Shown here piece after piece: positions 53,825-62,971 of a stretch of 64,000 bases of DNA. Source of the DNA: Bradyrhizobium barranii subsp. apii (GTDB lineage Bacteria > Pseudomonadota > Alphaproteobacteria > Rhizobiales > Xanthobacteraceae); NCBI RefSeq assembly GCF_011516635.5, contig NZ_CP096255.1:3346501-3410500 (forward strand), given 5' to 3'. The notes below the pieces were generated by a model. It saw nothing but the letters and a program-made list of their open reading frames with translations, made no database searches and was not told the origin of the DNA. The translations under genes were made by a program, and so were the position numbers. Numbering within the stretch: position 1 is the first letter of the stretch; each line of letters begins with the position of its first letter.

Positions 53825-54253
53825 CTATCCAGCGTTTGCCTTCAACCCCGCCGCCTGGATTCCCGCGACCGCACAAGCCTCATCATTGTCGGAGGTGTCG
53901 CCAGACACGCCGACGGCACCGAGCAGCGTCGCGCCATCCATGATCAGCACGCCGCCGGGGACCGGCACGAGCGCGCCCTTGGCGATGGTGTTCACGGAAT
54001 CGATGAAATAGGCCTGCTCCTGCGCACGCTGGAACAAGGCGCGCGAGCCCATGCCCATGGCGAGCGCACCATAGGCCTTGCCGTGAGCGATCTCGGCGCG
54101 CATCAGGCTGGTGCCGTCCTGCGCCGCGGCGATCTTGAGCACGCCGCGTGCGTCTAGGATGGTGACGACCAGCGGCTTGAGCTTCAGCTCGGTGGATTTT
54201 GCGAAGGCGGCGTCGAGGATCTTGCGGGCGGTGTCGAGCGAGAGGTCAGCCAT
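53825..54253 (-). CDS. GlcG/HbpS-family protein
   Basis: This 142-residue protein matches the GlcG/HbpS (heme-degrading-like) family: LDTARKILDAAFAKSTELKLKPLVVTILDARGVLK, AHGKAYGALAMGMGSRAL and PGGVLIMDGATLLGAVGVSGDTSDNDEACAVAGI. The genes often sit beside glycolate or lactate oxidase genes; the biochemical role there is unclear. It overlaps the 3' end of the FAD/Fe-S dehydrogenase by 8 bases on the same strand and is clearly co-transcribed. Confidence 0.88.
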   Translation of the reverse strand: MADLSLDTARKILDAAFAKSTELKLKPLVVTILDARGVLKIAAAQDGTSLMRAEIAHGKAYGALAMGMGSRALFQRAQEQAYFIDSVNTIAKGALVPVPGGVLIMDGATLLGAVGVSGDTSDNDEACAVAGIQAAGLKANAG

Positions 54254-57221
54254 GGCTGGTTTCCTTTTTAGGGTGAGAAGTGGAATTTGCTCCGGCGCGG
54301 TCGAGGCTCATCGCCAGCACGCGCGCGACGTGAAGCGCTTCGCGCTGGGCGCCGTCGTGGATCTGATGCCGGCAGGAGGTGCCGTCGGCAACGACGAGTG
54401 TAGCTTGGTCGGCGCGCCGCACCGCGGGCAACAGCGACAGCTCAGCCATCTCGATCGAGGCATCATAGGTGTCAGCGCCGTAACCGAACGCGCCGGCCAT
54501 GCCGCAGCAGCTCGATTCGATGGTCTCGACCTTCAGGCCTGGAATGAGGCGCAGCACCTGCTCGACCGGCTTGAAGGCGCCGAAGGATTTTTGGTGGCAA
54601 TGGCCGTGCACGACGGCTTTGTCGGCGACGGTGCCGAGCGGCAGTTGCAGCCTTCCGGCCTCCGCTTCGCGCACCAAAAATTCCTCGAAAGTCAGCGCGT
54701 GGGCGCCGACCGCCCTGGCATCGTTGTCCTTGCGCAGTGAGGTGAGCTCGTCGCGCAGCGTCAGCAGACAGCTCGGCTCGAGGCCGACGATCGGCACGCC
54801 GCGGGCGGCAAAGGGCGCGAACGCCGCCACGAGGCGGTCGAGCTCGGCCCTGGCTTCGTCGACGAGACCGGCTGAGAGGAATGTACGGCCGCAGCAGAGC
54901 GGGCGGCTGCCGCTCGCCGGCTTGGGCAGATGCACGCGATAACCGCCCGCGGCGAGCACGCGGAGCGCGGCGTCGAAATTTTCGCGCTCGTAGATGCGAT
55001 TGAAAGTGTCCGTGAACAACACGACTTCACGGCCGGTCTCCGGCCCGACCGCTTCCGCGGGCGGCACAAACACGTCGCTGCGGAAGGCGGGCAGGGCACG
55101 GCGCGCGCTGATGCCGGCAAAGCGCTCGAACAGCTTTCGCAGCAACGGGCTGCGGTTGCGCAAATTGGCGAGTGGCGCGAAGCGCGACGCGAGACCGGCA
55201 TAGCGCGGGAGGTAGCCGACCAGGCGGTCACGCAGGGTCAGGCCATGGGACGCTGCGCGGGCGGCGAGCACCTCGATCTTCATCTTGGCCATGTCGATGC
55301 CGGTCGGGCATTCGTGGCGGCAGGCCTTGCAGGAGACGCAGAGCTTTAGGGTCTCCATCATCTCGTCGGAGGTCAACGCATCGGGACCAAGCTGACCTGA
55401 GATGGCGAGCCGCAAGCTGTTGGCGCGCCCGCGGGTGACGTCCTTCTCGTTGCGCGTCGCGCGATAGGATGGGCACATCACGCCGCCCTCGAGCTTGCGG
55501 CAGGCGCCGTTGTTGTTGCACATCTCTACCGCGCCCTGGAATCCGCCGCCGGCGCCGGGATAGGCGGACCAATCCAGCATCGTCTTCAACTCGTTGACGC
55601 GGTAGTCGGGTTTGAAGCGGAACAGCGAGCGATCGTCCATCCGGGGCGCATCGACGATCTTGCCGGGATTGAGGACGCCCTCGGGATCGAAGCGGCTCTT
55701 CACCTCCCTGAAGTCGGCGACGAGACGCTCGCCGAACATGGTTTCGTGGAATTCGGAGCGCACCAGGCCATCGCCATGCTCGCCGGAATGCGAGCCCTTG
55801 TACTCGCGCACCAGCGCGAAGGCTTCCTCGGCGATCGCGCGCATCGCCTTGACGTCCTTCTCCAGTTTCAGGTTCAGCACGGGCCGTACGTGCAGGCAGC
55901 CCTCGGAGGCATGCGCATACATCGTGCCGCTGGTGCCGTGCTTTGCGAAAACCTCGCTCAAGCGCGCGGTGTAGTCGGCCAGGTGCGGCAGCGGCACGGC
56001 GCAGTCCTCGACGAACGAGACCGGCTTGCCCTCCTGCTTCATCGACATCATGACGTTGAGGCCGGCGGCGCGGAAATCGGCGATGCCACTTTGCGGCGCG
56101 GGCTCGGTGATCTCGACCACGCCGCCCCATTTACGCTTGTCGTTATTCCAGCCGAAGCCGAGATCGCCCATCAATTCGCCGAGTTGCTTGAGGCGCACCA
56201 GATTGTCGGCCTGGTCCTCTTCGGCGAATTCGACCACCAGAACGGCATCCGGATCGCCCTTGATGGCGGCGGAGATGATCGGCCTGAACATCGCGATGTC
56301 GCGGCCGAGCGCGAGCATGGTGCGGTCGACCAGCTCGACCGCGATTGGCTTGAGCTTGACCAGGTGCTGGGCGGCGTCCATCGCCTCGTAGAAACTGCCG
56401 AAATGGCAGATGCCGAGCGCCTTGTTGCGGATCACAGGCCACAACTTCAGCTCGACCTTGGTGGTGAAGGCGAGGGTGCCTTCGGAGCCGACCAGGAGAT
56501 GCGCCATGTTGTTGCGCGCATTGCGCGGCGTCAGCGCATCGAGATTGTAGCCGCCGACACGGCGCTGCACCTTGGGAAAGCGCGCGGCGATCTCGTCGGC
56601 CTCGCGGGCGCCGAGATCGAGCATGTCGCGGAACAGGGCGCGCGCGCCGTCGTTCGCATCGAGATCGGAGAGATCGCGCGACACCTCGCCGTACCGGCCC
56701 AGCGTGCCGTCGGCGAGCGCCGCCTCCATCGACAGCGTGTTGTCGCGCATGGTGCCGTAGCGAAGCGAGCGGCCACCGCAGGAATTGTTGCCGGCCATGC
56801 CGCCGATCGTGGCGCGCGAGGCCGTGGAGACGTCGACTGGAAACCACAGGCCGTGCTTCTTGAGCTGACGGTTGAGGTCGTCGAGCACGATGCCGGGCTC
56901 GACCACGCAGGTGCGGCCCGCGACGTCGAGCGAGAGGATGCGGTTGAGGTGCTTCGAGAGATCGACCACGAGGCCGTCATTGACGGTCTGGCCGCATTGC
57001 GAGGTGCCGCCGCCGCGCGGGGTGACCTTGATGCCCTCGTCGCGGGCAATCGCCAGCGCTTTGAGGGCCTCGTCCATGGTCCTGGGCACGACCACGCCGG
57101 CCGGCACGATCTGGTAGAACGAGGCGTCGGTGGCATAGCGGCCGCGGCTGAAGCCGTCGAACAGGACGTCGCCGGTCATTTCCGCGCGCAGGCGCCGTTC
57201 GAGCGAGGAGGCGTTTGTCAT
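54246..57221 (-). CDS. FAD/Fe-S 2-hydroxyacid dehydrogenase (GlcD-GlcF fusion type)
   Basis: This is a 991-residue single-chain enzyme. The N-terminal FAD-binding PCMH domain (GGGTSQCGQTVNDGLVVDLSKHLNRI; GGMAGNNSCGGRSLRYG) is followed by the FAD-linked oxidase C-terminal domain (HASEGCLHVRPVLNL, SGEHGDGLVRSEF, FDPEGVLNPGKIVD). Iron-sulfur clusters are suggested by CNNNGACR...MCPSYRATRNEKDVTRGRAN and CVSCKACRHECPTGID. Two CCG domains follow (RPLCCGRTF and SSCCGMAGAFGYG). This is the YdiJ/Dld2-like class that oxidises D-lactate, D-2-hydroxyglutarate or glycolate into the respiratory chain. The substrate cannot be told from sequence; glycolate is suggested by the aminotransferases nearby. Confidence 0.92.
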   Translation of the reverse strand: MTNASSLERRLRAEMTGDVLFDGFSRGRYATDASFYQIVPAGVVVPRTMDEALKALAIARDEGIKVTPRGGGTSQCGQTVNDGLVVDLSKHLNRILSLDVAGRTCVVEPGIVLDDLNRQLKKHGLWFPVDVSTASRATIGGMAGNNSCGGRSLRYGTMRDNTLSMEAALADGTLGRYGEVSRDLSDLDANDGARALFRDMLDLGAREADEIAARFPKVQRRVGGYNLDALTPRNARNNMAHLLVGSEGTLAFTTKVELKLWPVIRNKALGICHFGSFYEAMDAAQHLVKLKPIAVELVDRTMLALGRDIAMFRPIISAAIKGDPDAVLVVEFAEEDQADNLVRLKQLGELMGDLGFGWNNDKRKWGGVVEITEPAPQSGIADFRAAGLNVMMSMKQEGKPVSFVEDCAVPLPHLADYTARLSEVFAKHGTSGTMYAHASEGCLHVRPVLNLKLEKDVKAMRAIAEEAFALVREYKGSHSGEHGDGLVRSEFHETMFGERLVADFREVKSRFDPEGVLNPGKIVDAPRMDDRSLFRFKPDYRVNELKTMLDWSAYPGAGGGFQGAVEMCNNNGACRKLEGGVMCPSYRATRNEKDVTRGRANSLRLAISGQLGPDALTSDEMMETLKLCVSCKACRHECPTGIDMAKMKIEVLAARAASHGLTLRDRLVGYLPRYAGLASRFAPLANLRNRSPLLRKLFERFAGISARRALPAFRSDVFVPPAEAVGPETGREVVLFTDTFNRIYERENFDAALRVLAAGGYRVHLPKPASGSRPLCCGRTFLSAGLVDEARAELDRLVAAFAPFAARGVPIVGLEPSCLLTLRDELTSLRKDNDARAVGAHALTFEEFLVREAEAGRLQLPLGTVADKAVVHGHCHQKSFGAFKPVEQVLRLIPGLKVETIESSCCGMAGAFGYGADTYDASIEMAELSLLPAVRRADQATLVVADGTSCRHQIHDGAQREALHVARVLAMSLDRAGANSTSHPKKETSHG

Positions 57222-57325
57222 CCCTGGTCCCGGATTGACCCAGCGAGGCCCAGCCTTGCTGAGTTATTCATTATTTCTCACGACCGATTATATTATGAAT
57301 TCAAAATGAGCAAGTCGGTCGCCCC

Positions 57326-58063
57326 TCAGGGCGAGGCCGGTGCGTCCTCTTGGGGCTCGGTCAGGTGCTCGATCGCGGCCGCCCGCTTGTTGCGCAGGTG
57401 CTGGAACAGGATGTCGCTGAGCTCGCTGGCGGCGCGGCGGCGCAGCGCGTCGAGGATGGTCTCGTGCTCGTGCATTGCTTCCGCCCAGCGCTGCCGCTTG
57501 CGGGCGAAATTGGCGGAGTAACGGACCCGGCGGATGCGGCCTGCGAAGTTGGCGTAGGCGGTCTTCAGGGTCTCGTTGCGCGCGGCCGCGACGATGCTTT
57601 CGTGGATGCGCTGGTTGGTCTGGAAATAGCCGTGCATGTCGCGATGCAGATAGTGCCCGTACATCTCGTAATGCAGCTGCTCGATCGCGGTGATTTCTTC
57701 ATCCGTAATGGCCTCGCAGGCGAGGCGCCCGGCAAGGCTCTCCAGCCCCGCCATCACGTCGAACAGCTCCTCGAGGTCGCGCTGGCTGAGTTGGCGGACG
57801 CGCGCGCCGCGGTTGGGCAGAAGCTCGATCAGGCCCTCGGAGGCGAGCACTTTCAGGGCCTCGCGCAGTGGCGTGCGGGAGATCCCGAGCATCGCGCAGA
57901 GCTGCCGCTCGGGGACGCGCGCGCCGTCGGGAATATTGCCCTCGACCACGTAGTCGCGCAGCCGCAGCAGGATCTCGCCGTGAAGCGAGGCCTCCTGGCG
58001 GTCGCCGCCGTTCGCGGCTGGTGGGGCGATCGGAACCCCGGTGTCGGGAATCGTGGATTTCAT
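57326..58063 (-). CDS. GntR-family regulator, FCD (FadR) subfamily
   Basis: This 245-residue protein has a winged HTH, LHGEILLRLRDYVVEGNIPDGARVPERQLCAMLGISRTPLREALKVLASEGLIELLPNRGARV, then the FCD ligand domain (DLEELFDVMAGLESLAGRLACEAIT, HYEMYGHYLHRDMHGYFQTNQRIHESIV, HEHETILDALRRR). The His and Asp residues (HxxxD type) expected for metal and carboxylate binding are there. The ATG at 58063 is chosen because the family alignment starts soon after; a 29-codon upstream extension contains the operator candidate. It diverges from the aminotransferase gene, the normal layout for local control by a 2-hydroxy or keto acid. Confidence 0.92.
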   Translation of the reverse strand: MKSTIPDTGVPIAPPAANGGDRQEASLHGEILLRLRDYVVEGNIPDGARVPERQLCAMLGISRTPLREALKVLASEGLIELLPNRGARVRQLSQRDLEELFDVMAGLESLAGRLACEAITDEEITAIEQLHYEMYGHYLHRDMHGYFQTNQRIHESIVAAARNETLKTAYANFAGRIRRVRYSANFARKRQRWAEAMHEHETILDALRRRAASELSDILFQHLRNKRAAAIEHLTEPQEDAPASP

Positions 58064-58104
58064 TGCAGCACAATAGTTTGCCTGTTTGATCGCGTCGATG
58101 TTCA

Positions 58105-58128
58105 CAATCGAATACCAAACTTCGATTG
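58105..58128. promoter_or_regulatory. Palindromic operator candidate for the GntR regulator
   Basis: CAATCGAA, eight bases, TTCGATTG: perfect 8-base arms in the divergent intergenic region, 42 bases before the regulator start and 67 bases before the aminotransferase start. FCD-type regulators usually bind such short inverted repeats, often with narrower spacing. Confidence 0.55.
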
Positions 58129-58194
58129 AAAAGACAAAAAATGAATGCAAAATAGTTCCGAAGCCGGCGAGAGCCCGCCGACAGGGAGGTTTTC

Positions 58195-59397
58195 ATGCAC
58201 CAGGGACGCCATTTCCTTCAGATTCCCGGCCCGAGCCCGGTCCCCGAGCGCGTCCTGCGCGCCATGGACATGCCGGTCATCGACCACCGGAGCGCGGAAT
58301 TCGGCGAGCTCGGCCGCGCCGTGCTCGAAGGCAGCCAGAAGATTTTCCAAACGGCGGGTCCGGTCGTGATCTTCCCCTCGTCGGGGACGGGCGCCTGGGA
58401 GGCCGCGATCGTCAACACGCTGTCGCCAGGCGATAAGGTGCTGATGGTCGAGACCGGCCATTTCGCCACCCTGTGGCAGCAGATGGCGGGGCGGTTCGGC
58501 ATCGACGTCGACTTCGTGCCCGGCGACTGGCGCCGCGGCGCCGATCCCGCATTGATCGAGGCGAAGCTCACCGAGGACAAGGCGCGCGCGATCAAGGCCG
58601 TCATGGTCGTGCACAACGAGACCTCGACCGGCGCGACCAGCCGCATCGCCGAGATCCGCGCCGCGATCGACCGCACCTCGCATCCGGCGCTGCTGATGGT
58701 CGACACCATCTCCTCGCTCGGCTCGGTCGACTACCGCCACGACGAGTGGAAGGTCGATGTCAGCGTGAGCTGCTCGCAGAAGGGTTTCATGCTGCCGCTC
58801 GGTCTCGGCTTCAATGCGATCTCGGAGAAGGCCCGCGCTGCTGCGAAGACCAACAAGATGCCGCGCTCCTATTTCGACTGGGAGGAGATGCTCAAGCCCA
58901 ACGCCAACGGCTTCTTCCCCTACACGCCGGCGACCAATCTGCTCTACGGCCTGCGCGAGGCGATCGCGATGCTGCTCGAAGAGGGGCTCGACAACGTGTT
59001 CGCGCGCCATCAGCGGCTGGCTGCCGCGACGCGTGCCGCCGTCAGTCACTGGGGCCTCGAGATCCTCTGCCAGGAGCCCTCGGAGTTCTCGCCGGTGCTG
59101 ATCGCGGTGCTGATGCCGCCCGGCCATGATGCCGATCAGTTCCGCCAGATCGTGCTCGACAATTACAACATGTCGCTCGGCTCCGGGCTCTCGAAGGTAG
59201 CCGGAAAAGTCTTCCGCATTGGCCATCTCGGCGAATGCAACGCGCTGACGCTGCTCGGCGCGCTGACCGGCGTGGAGATGGGCCTGTCGGTTGCGGGCGT
59301 GCCGCATCGCTCCGGCGGTGTCGACGCCGCGATGAAGCTGCTGGAGCAGCGCCCGCAGGGCAATGCCTCGCCGCATCTGAAAGTGGTCGGCACCTAG
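58195..59397 (+). CDS. Class-V aminotransferase, serine-glyoxylate type (first)
   Basis: This 400-residue PLP enzyme has a start GRHFLQIPGPSPVPERVLRAMDMPVIDHRSAEFGEL. The PLP region is SSGTGAWEAAIVN (phosphate cup), VHNETSTGA and LMVDTISSLGS (Asp for the PLP ring), and the Schiff-base Lys is in SVSCSQKGFMLP. The C-terminal part ends KVFRIGHLGECN. This is the alanine/serine:glyoxylate aminotransferase family, converting glyoxylate to glycine with an amino donor; homologues take aspartate too. It is the first gene of a four-gene run, transcribed away from gntR. GGGAGG precedes the ATG. Confidence 0.9.
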   Translation: MHQGRHFLQIPGPSPVPERVLRAMDMPVIDHRSAEFGELGRAVLEGSQKIFQTAGPVVIFPSSGTGAWEAAIVNTLSPGDKVLMVETGHFATLWQQMAGRFGIDVDFVPGDWRRGADPALIEAKLTEDKARAIKAVMVVHNETSTGATSRIAEIRAAIDRTSHPALLMVDTISSLGSVDYRHDEWKVDVSVSCSQKGFMLPLGLGFNAISEKARAAAKTNKMPRSYFDWEEMLKPNANGFFPYTPATNLLYGLREAIAMLLEEGLDNVFARHQRLAAATRAAVSHWGLEILCQEPSEFSPVLIAVLMPPGHDADQFRQIVLDNYNMSLGSGLSKVAGKVFRIGHLGECNALTLLGALTGVEMGLSVAGVPHRSGGVDAAMKLLEQRPQGNASPHLKVVGT

Positions 59398-59449
59398 GTC
59401 GCGCGGGACACGCAAGGCCAATCATAAAAAACAGTCAGGGAGGGTGGAG

Positions 59450-60733
59450 ATGGGAATTCGGTTCAAGGCCACGCATGTCGTCTTGGCGATGCTCTGCGCG
59501 ATGTATTTCATCACCTATGTCGACCGGGTGAACATCGGCACCGCCGCGAGCGAGATCCAGAAGGAGCTGGGTCTGTCGAACACCCAGCTTGGCCTCGTCT
59601 TCTCCGCCTTCGCCTATCCCTATCTGCTGTTTCAGGTGATCGGCGGCTGGGTCGGCGATCGCTTCGGGCCGCGCAAGACGTTGTTCTGGTGCGGCATGAT
59701 CTGGGCGGCGGCGACCATCTCGACCGGCTTCGTCAACGGCCTTGCCGCACTGTTCGTCGCGCGTTTCGCGCTCGGCTTCGGCGAGGGCGCGACCTTTCCG
59801 ACGGCAACGCGCGCGATGCAATACTGGACGCCCGCGAACCGCCGCGGTTTTGCGCAGGGACTGACCCATTCCTTCGCCCGGCTCGGCAATGCCGTGACGC
59901 CACCGGTGGTGGCGTTGCTGATCCTCTGGCTGACCTGGCGCGGCGCGTTCGTCGTGCTCGGTCTCGTCAGCCTGGTCTGGGGCGTCGTCTGGGTCTGGTA
60001 CTTCCGCAACGAGCCGAAGGAGCACGCCTCCATCACCGAGGCCGAGCTCGCCGCACTGCCGCCGCGCCCGACCGGCGAGCGGCCGCGCGTGCCGTGGGGG
60101 CCGTTGCTCGGCCGCATGTGGCCAGTGACGCTGACCTATTTCTGCTACGGCTGGTGCCTGTGGCTCTATCTCAACTGGCTGCCGCTGTTCTTCAAGAACA
60201 ACTACAATCTCGATATCAAGAACTCGGCGCTGTTCGCCTCCGGCGTGTTCTTCGCCGGCGTGGTCGGCGACAGCGTCAGCGGCGTGCTCTCGGACAAGAT
60301 CCTCGACCGCACCGGCAATGTCCGCCTGGCGCGGCTGAGCGTCACCGTTGCGGGATTTACCGGGGCGCTGCTTTCGCTGTTTCCGATCCTGTTCGTCCAC
60401 GACATCACGATCGTCGCGCTGTGCCTGTCGGCCGGCTTCTTCTGCGCCGAGCTGGTGATCGGCCCGATGTGGTCGATCCCGATGGACATCGCCCCGAAAT
60501 ATTCCGGCACCGCCTCGGGACTCATGAATACCGGCTCGGCCTTCGCCGCCATCGTCTCCCCGCTCGTTGCCGGCTTCGTGATCGATGCGACCGGTAACTG
60601 GTACCTGCCGTTCCTGATGTCGATGGGGCTGCTGCTGCTCGGTGGCTTCTCCGCCTTCCTGATGCATCCGGAGCGCCCGTTTACGGAGGCCGAGGGGCGC
60701 CTGCCGGTCGGAAAGGTGGTGGCCGCGGAGTAG
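59450..60733 (+). CDS. MFS transporter, anion:cation symporter family
   Basis: This 427-residue protein has twelve predicted helices, with the family start MYFITYVDRVNIGTAASEIQKELGLSNTQLGLVFSAFAYPYLLFQV. The motif GGWVGDRFGPRKTLFW fits the A-motif of MFS proteins, and GFGEGATFPTATRAM is a motif of the ACS family, which imports sugar acids such as galactonate, glucarate and hydroxy acids. The ATG at 59450 has AGGGAGGG at 7-base spacing; GTG 59444 is the alternative. It probably imports the pathway substrate. Confidence 0.9.
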   Translation: MGIRFKATHVVLAMLCAMYFITYVDRVNIGTAASEIQKELGLSNTQLGLVFSAFAYPYLLFQVIGGWVGDRFGPRKTLFWCGMIWAAATISTGFVNGLAALFVARFALGFGEGATFPTATRAMQYWTPANRRGFAQGLTHSFARLGNAVTPPVVALLILWLTWRGAFVVLGLVSLVWGVVWVWYFRNEPKEHASITEAELAALPPRPTGERPRVPWGPLLGRMWPVTLTYFCYGWCLWLYLNWLPLFFKNNYNLDIKNSALFASGVFFAGVVGDSVSGVLSDKILDRTGNVRLARLSVTVAGFTGALLSLFPILFVHDITIVALCLSAGFFCAELVIGPMWSIPMDIAPKYSGTASGLMNTGSAFAAIVSPLVAGFVIDATGNWYLPFLMSMGLLLLGGFSAFLMHPERPFTEAEGRLPVGKVVAAE

Positions 60734-60849
60734 GGGCGGCGGAGGCCCGCCGCTTATGCATGGGAGGCGTCTTAAGGAGAGGGGACAAGCCGGTCAAATG
60801 GTGCTATTCGGCGCCCATCAAAACCAAGGCTAGACCGGGAAGGACGCCG

Positions 60850-62049
60850 ATGACCGTGCACACTGGAAGGCATTTCTTACAGATTCCAGGACCGACCAAC
60901 GTGCCCGACCGGGTGCTGCGGGCGATGGACATGCCGACGCTGGACCATCGCGGTCCGGAGTTCGCCGAGCTCGGTTTTGCGGTCCTCGCCTCGATGCAGC
61001 GGGTGTTCCGCACCCAGCAGCCCGTGATCATCTTCCCCTCGTCCGGCACCGGTGCCTGGGAAGCGGCGATGGTCAACGTGTTCGCCCCGGGCGACAAGGT
61101 TTTGATGTGCGAGACCGGCCAATTCGCCGTGCTGTGGCGCGGCATCGCCGACAAGTTCAAGCTCGACGTCGACTTCATCCCGAGCGACTGGCGTCATGGC
61201 GCCGACCTCGCCGAGATCGAGAAGCGCCTTAGCGCCGACAAGCAGCGCACGATCAAGGCGGTCTGCGTCGTTCACAACGAGACCTCGACCGGCTGCGTGA
61301 CGCCGCCGCTCGAGGTGCGCAAGCTGCTCGACCGCGTCAAGCATCCGGCCCTCCTGATGGTCGACACCATCTCCGGCCTCGGCTCGATGGAATACGAGCA
61401 CGATGCCTGGGGCATCGACGTCTCGGTCGCCGGCTCGCAGAAAGGCCTGATGCTGCCTCCGGGCCTCGGCTTCAATGCCGTCTCGGAAAATGCGCTCGCG
61501 GTGGCGAAGGCCAACCCCGGCATGCGCTCCTACTGGGACTGGCAGGAGGTCATCTCCTTCAACAAGCTCGGCACCTTCCCCTATACGCCCGCGACCAATC
61601 TGCTCTACGGCCTGCGTGAAGCGGTCAAGATGCTGGAAGAGGAGGGGCTGGAGAATGTCTGGACCCGCCACAAGCGCCACAGCGCCGCGACGCGCGCCGC
61701 GGTCAAGGTCTGGGGCCTGGAGACACAGTGCGCCGATCCCGCCGCACACTCGCCGGCGCTGACCGGCGTGCGCGTGCCCGATGGACACGACGCCGACGCC
61801 TTCCGCAAGGTGGTGCTCGAGAACTTCGACATGTCGCTCGGCACGGGCCTGAACAAGGTCAAGGGCAAGGTGTTCCGCATCGGCCATATCGGCCATTTCA
61901 ACGACCTGATGCTGATGGGCACACTCGCCGGCGTCGAGATGGGCCTGGATCTCGCAAAGATTCCGCACCGGAGCGGCGGCGTATTGGCGGCCATGGACGT
62001 CCTGAAGGGACGCGACGCGGTGCCGATGGCCAAGGCTCAGGTGGCCTAA
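60850..62049 (+). CDS. Class-V aminotransferase, serine-glyoxylate type (second)
   Basis: This 399-residue paralogue of the 58195 product keeps FPSSGTGAWEAAMVN, VVHNETSTGC, MVDTISGLGSMEY, SVAGSQKGLMLPPG (Schiff-base Lys) and FRIGHIGHFND. The ATG at 60850 fits the family start MTVHTGRHFLQIPG; a further 30 codons upstream are open but not conserved. It is closer to the canonical bacterial serine-glyoxylate aminotransferase (SgaA) in the C-terminal part, as I recall it. Two paralogues in one operon suggest different amino donors. Confidence 0.9.
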   Translation: MTVHTGRHFLQIPGPTNVPDRVLRAMDMPTLDHRGPEFAELGFAVLASMQRVFRTQQPVIIFPSSGTGAWEAAMVNVFAPGDKVLMCETGQFAVLWRGIADKFKLDVDFIPSDWRHGADLAEIEKRLSADKQRTIKAVCVVHNETSTGCVTPPLEVRKLLDRVKHPALLMVDTISGLGSMEYEHDAWGIDVSVAGSQKGLMLPPGLGFNAVSENALAVAKANPGMRSYWDWQEVISFNKLGTFPYTPATNLLYGLREAVKMLEEEGLENVWTRHKRHSAATRAAVKVWGLETQCADPAAHSPALTGVRVPDGHDADAFRKVVLENFDMSLGTGLNKVKGKVFRIGHIGHFNDLMLMGTLAGVEMGLDLAKIPHRSGGVLAAMDVLKGRDAVPMAKAQVA

Positions 62050-62090
62050 AGGCTCAGGTGGCCTGAACTAACCCAGAAAGTGAGCGCGCG

Positions 62091-62888
62091 ATGAACGCAC
62101 CGACGACGACCAACGAAGACCTGCTCTACTCCGTCACGGACGGCATCGCGCGGATCACCTTCAACCGCCCCCAGGCGCGCAACGCAATGACCTTCGCCAT
62201 GTATGACCGCATGGCGGAGATCTGCCAGGAGATCAACGCCGATCGCTCGATCAAGGCGCTGATCCTGACCGGCGCCGGCGACAAGGCGTTCGCCTCCGGC
62301 ACCGACATTTCTCAGTTCCGTGCGTTTAAGACCGCGCAGGACGCGCTCGACTACGAGGCCCGGATCGACCGCGTGCTCGGCACGCTCGAGCAGTGCCGCG
62401 TGCCCGTGATCGCGGCGATCGCGGGAGCCTGCACCGGCGGCGGCGCCGGCATCGCGGCCTGCTGCGACCTCCGCATCGGCACCGAAACCACGCGCATCGG
62501 CTTTCCGATCGCACGCACGCTCGGCAACTGCCTGTCGATGTCGAACATCAGCCGCGTCGTCTCGCTGGTGGGACCTGCGCGCACCAAGGATCTGATCTTC
62601 AAGGCGCGCCTCGTCGAGGCGCAGGAAGCGCTGTCGCTCGGCCTGCTCAACGAGGTTGTGCCCGACGTCGAGACGCTGCAGCGCCGTGCCGACGAGACCG
62701 CCAAGCTCGTCGCAAGCCATGCGCCGCTCACGCTTGAAGCGACCAAGGAGGCCGTGCGCCGCATCCGCCGGACGCTGTCGCGCGAAGAGGGCGAGGACCT
62801 GATCCTTAAGGCCTATATGAGCGAAGATTTCCGCGAGGGCATGGATGCCTTCCTCAACAAGCGTACACCGAGCTGGAAGGGCAAGTAG
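62091..62888 (+). CDS. Enoyl-CoA hydratase/isomerase family protein
   Basis: This 265-residue crotonase-fold protein has the N-terminal ARITFNRPQARNAMTF, oxyanion-hole segments FASGTDISQFRAF and CTGGGAGIAACCDLRIGTE, and EAQEALSLGLLNEVVPD. The second oxyanion-hole glycine region is conserved. The usual second hydratase glutamate position appears replaced (ARTLGNCLSMSN), so it may be an isomerase, hydrolase or decarboxylase instead. It is 41 bases after the aminotransferase gene. Its role in the pathway is unknown. Confidence 0.85.
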   Translation: MNAPTTTNEDLLYSVTDGIARITFNRPQARNAMTFAMYDRMAEICQEINADRSIKALILTGAGDKAFASGTDISQFRAFKTAQDALDYEARIDRVLGTLEQCRVPVIAAIAGACTGGGAGIAACCDLRIGTETTRIGFPIARTLGNCLSMSNISRVVSLVGPARTKDLIFKARLVEAQEALSLGLLNEVVPDVETLQRRADETAKLVASHAPLTLEATKEAVRRIRRTLSREEGEDLILKAYMSEDFREGMDAFLNKRTPSWKGK

Positions 62889-62971
62889 CGCGCAACACTA
62901 CGTCTCCGCGTCTCGATCGCTCAACTCGCGGCCACGGGACCGCCGAGGCACCGACCTTGCAAGCGACGAGG

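Noticed and set aside
55746..57521. 591-codon plus-strand frame opposite the FAD/Fe-S dehydrogenase
   Set aside because: Antisense to a well-conserved 991-residue enzyme; composition is that of a shadow frame and it also runs into the GntR gene.
53825..62888. Beta-hydroxyaspartate cycle gene cluster
   Set aside because: The class-V aminotransferases would fit the first step, but no hydroxyaspartate aldolase, dehydratase or iminosuccinate reductase gene is present in the locus.
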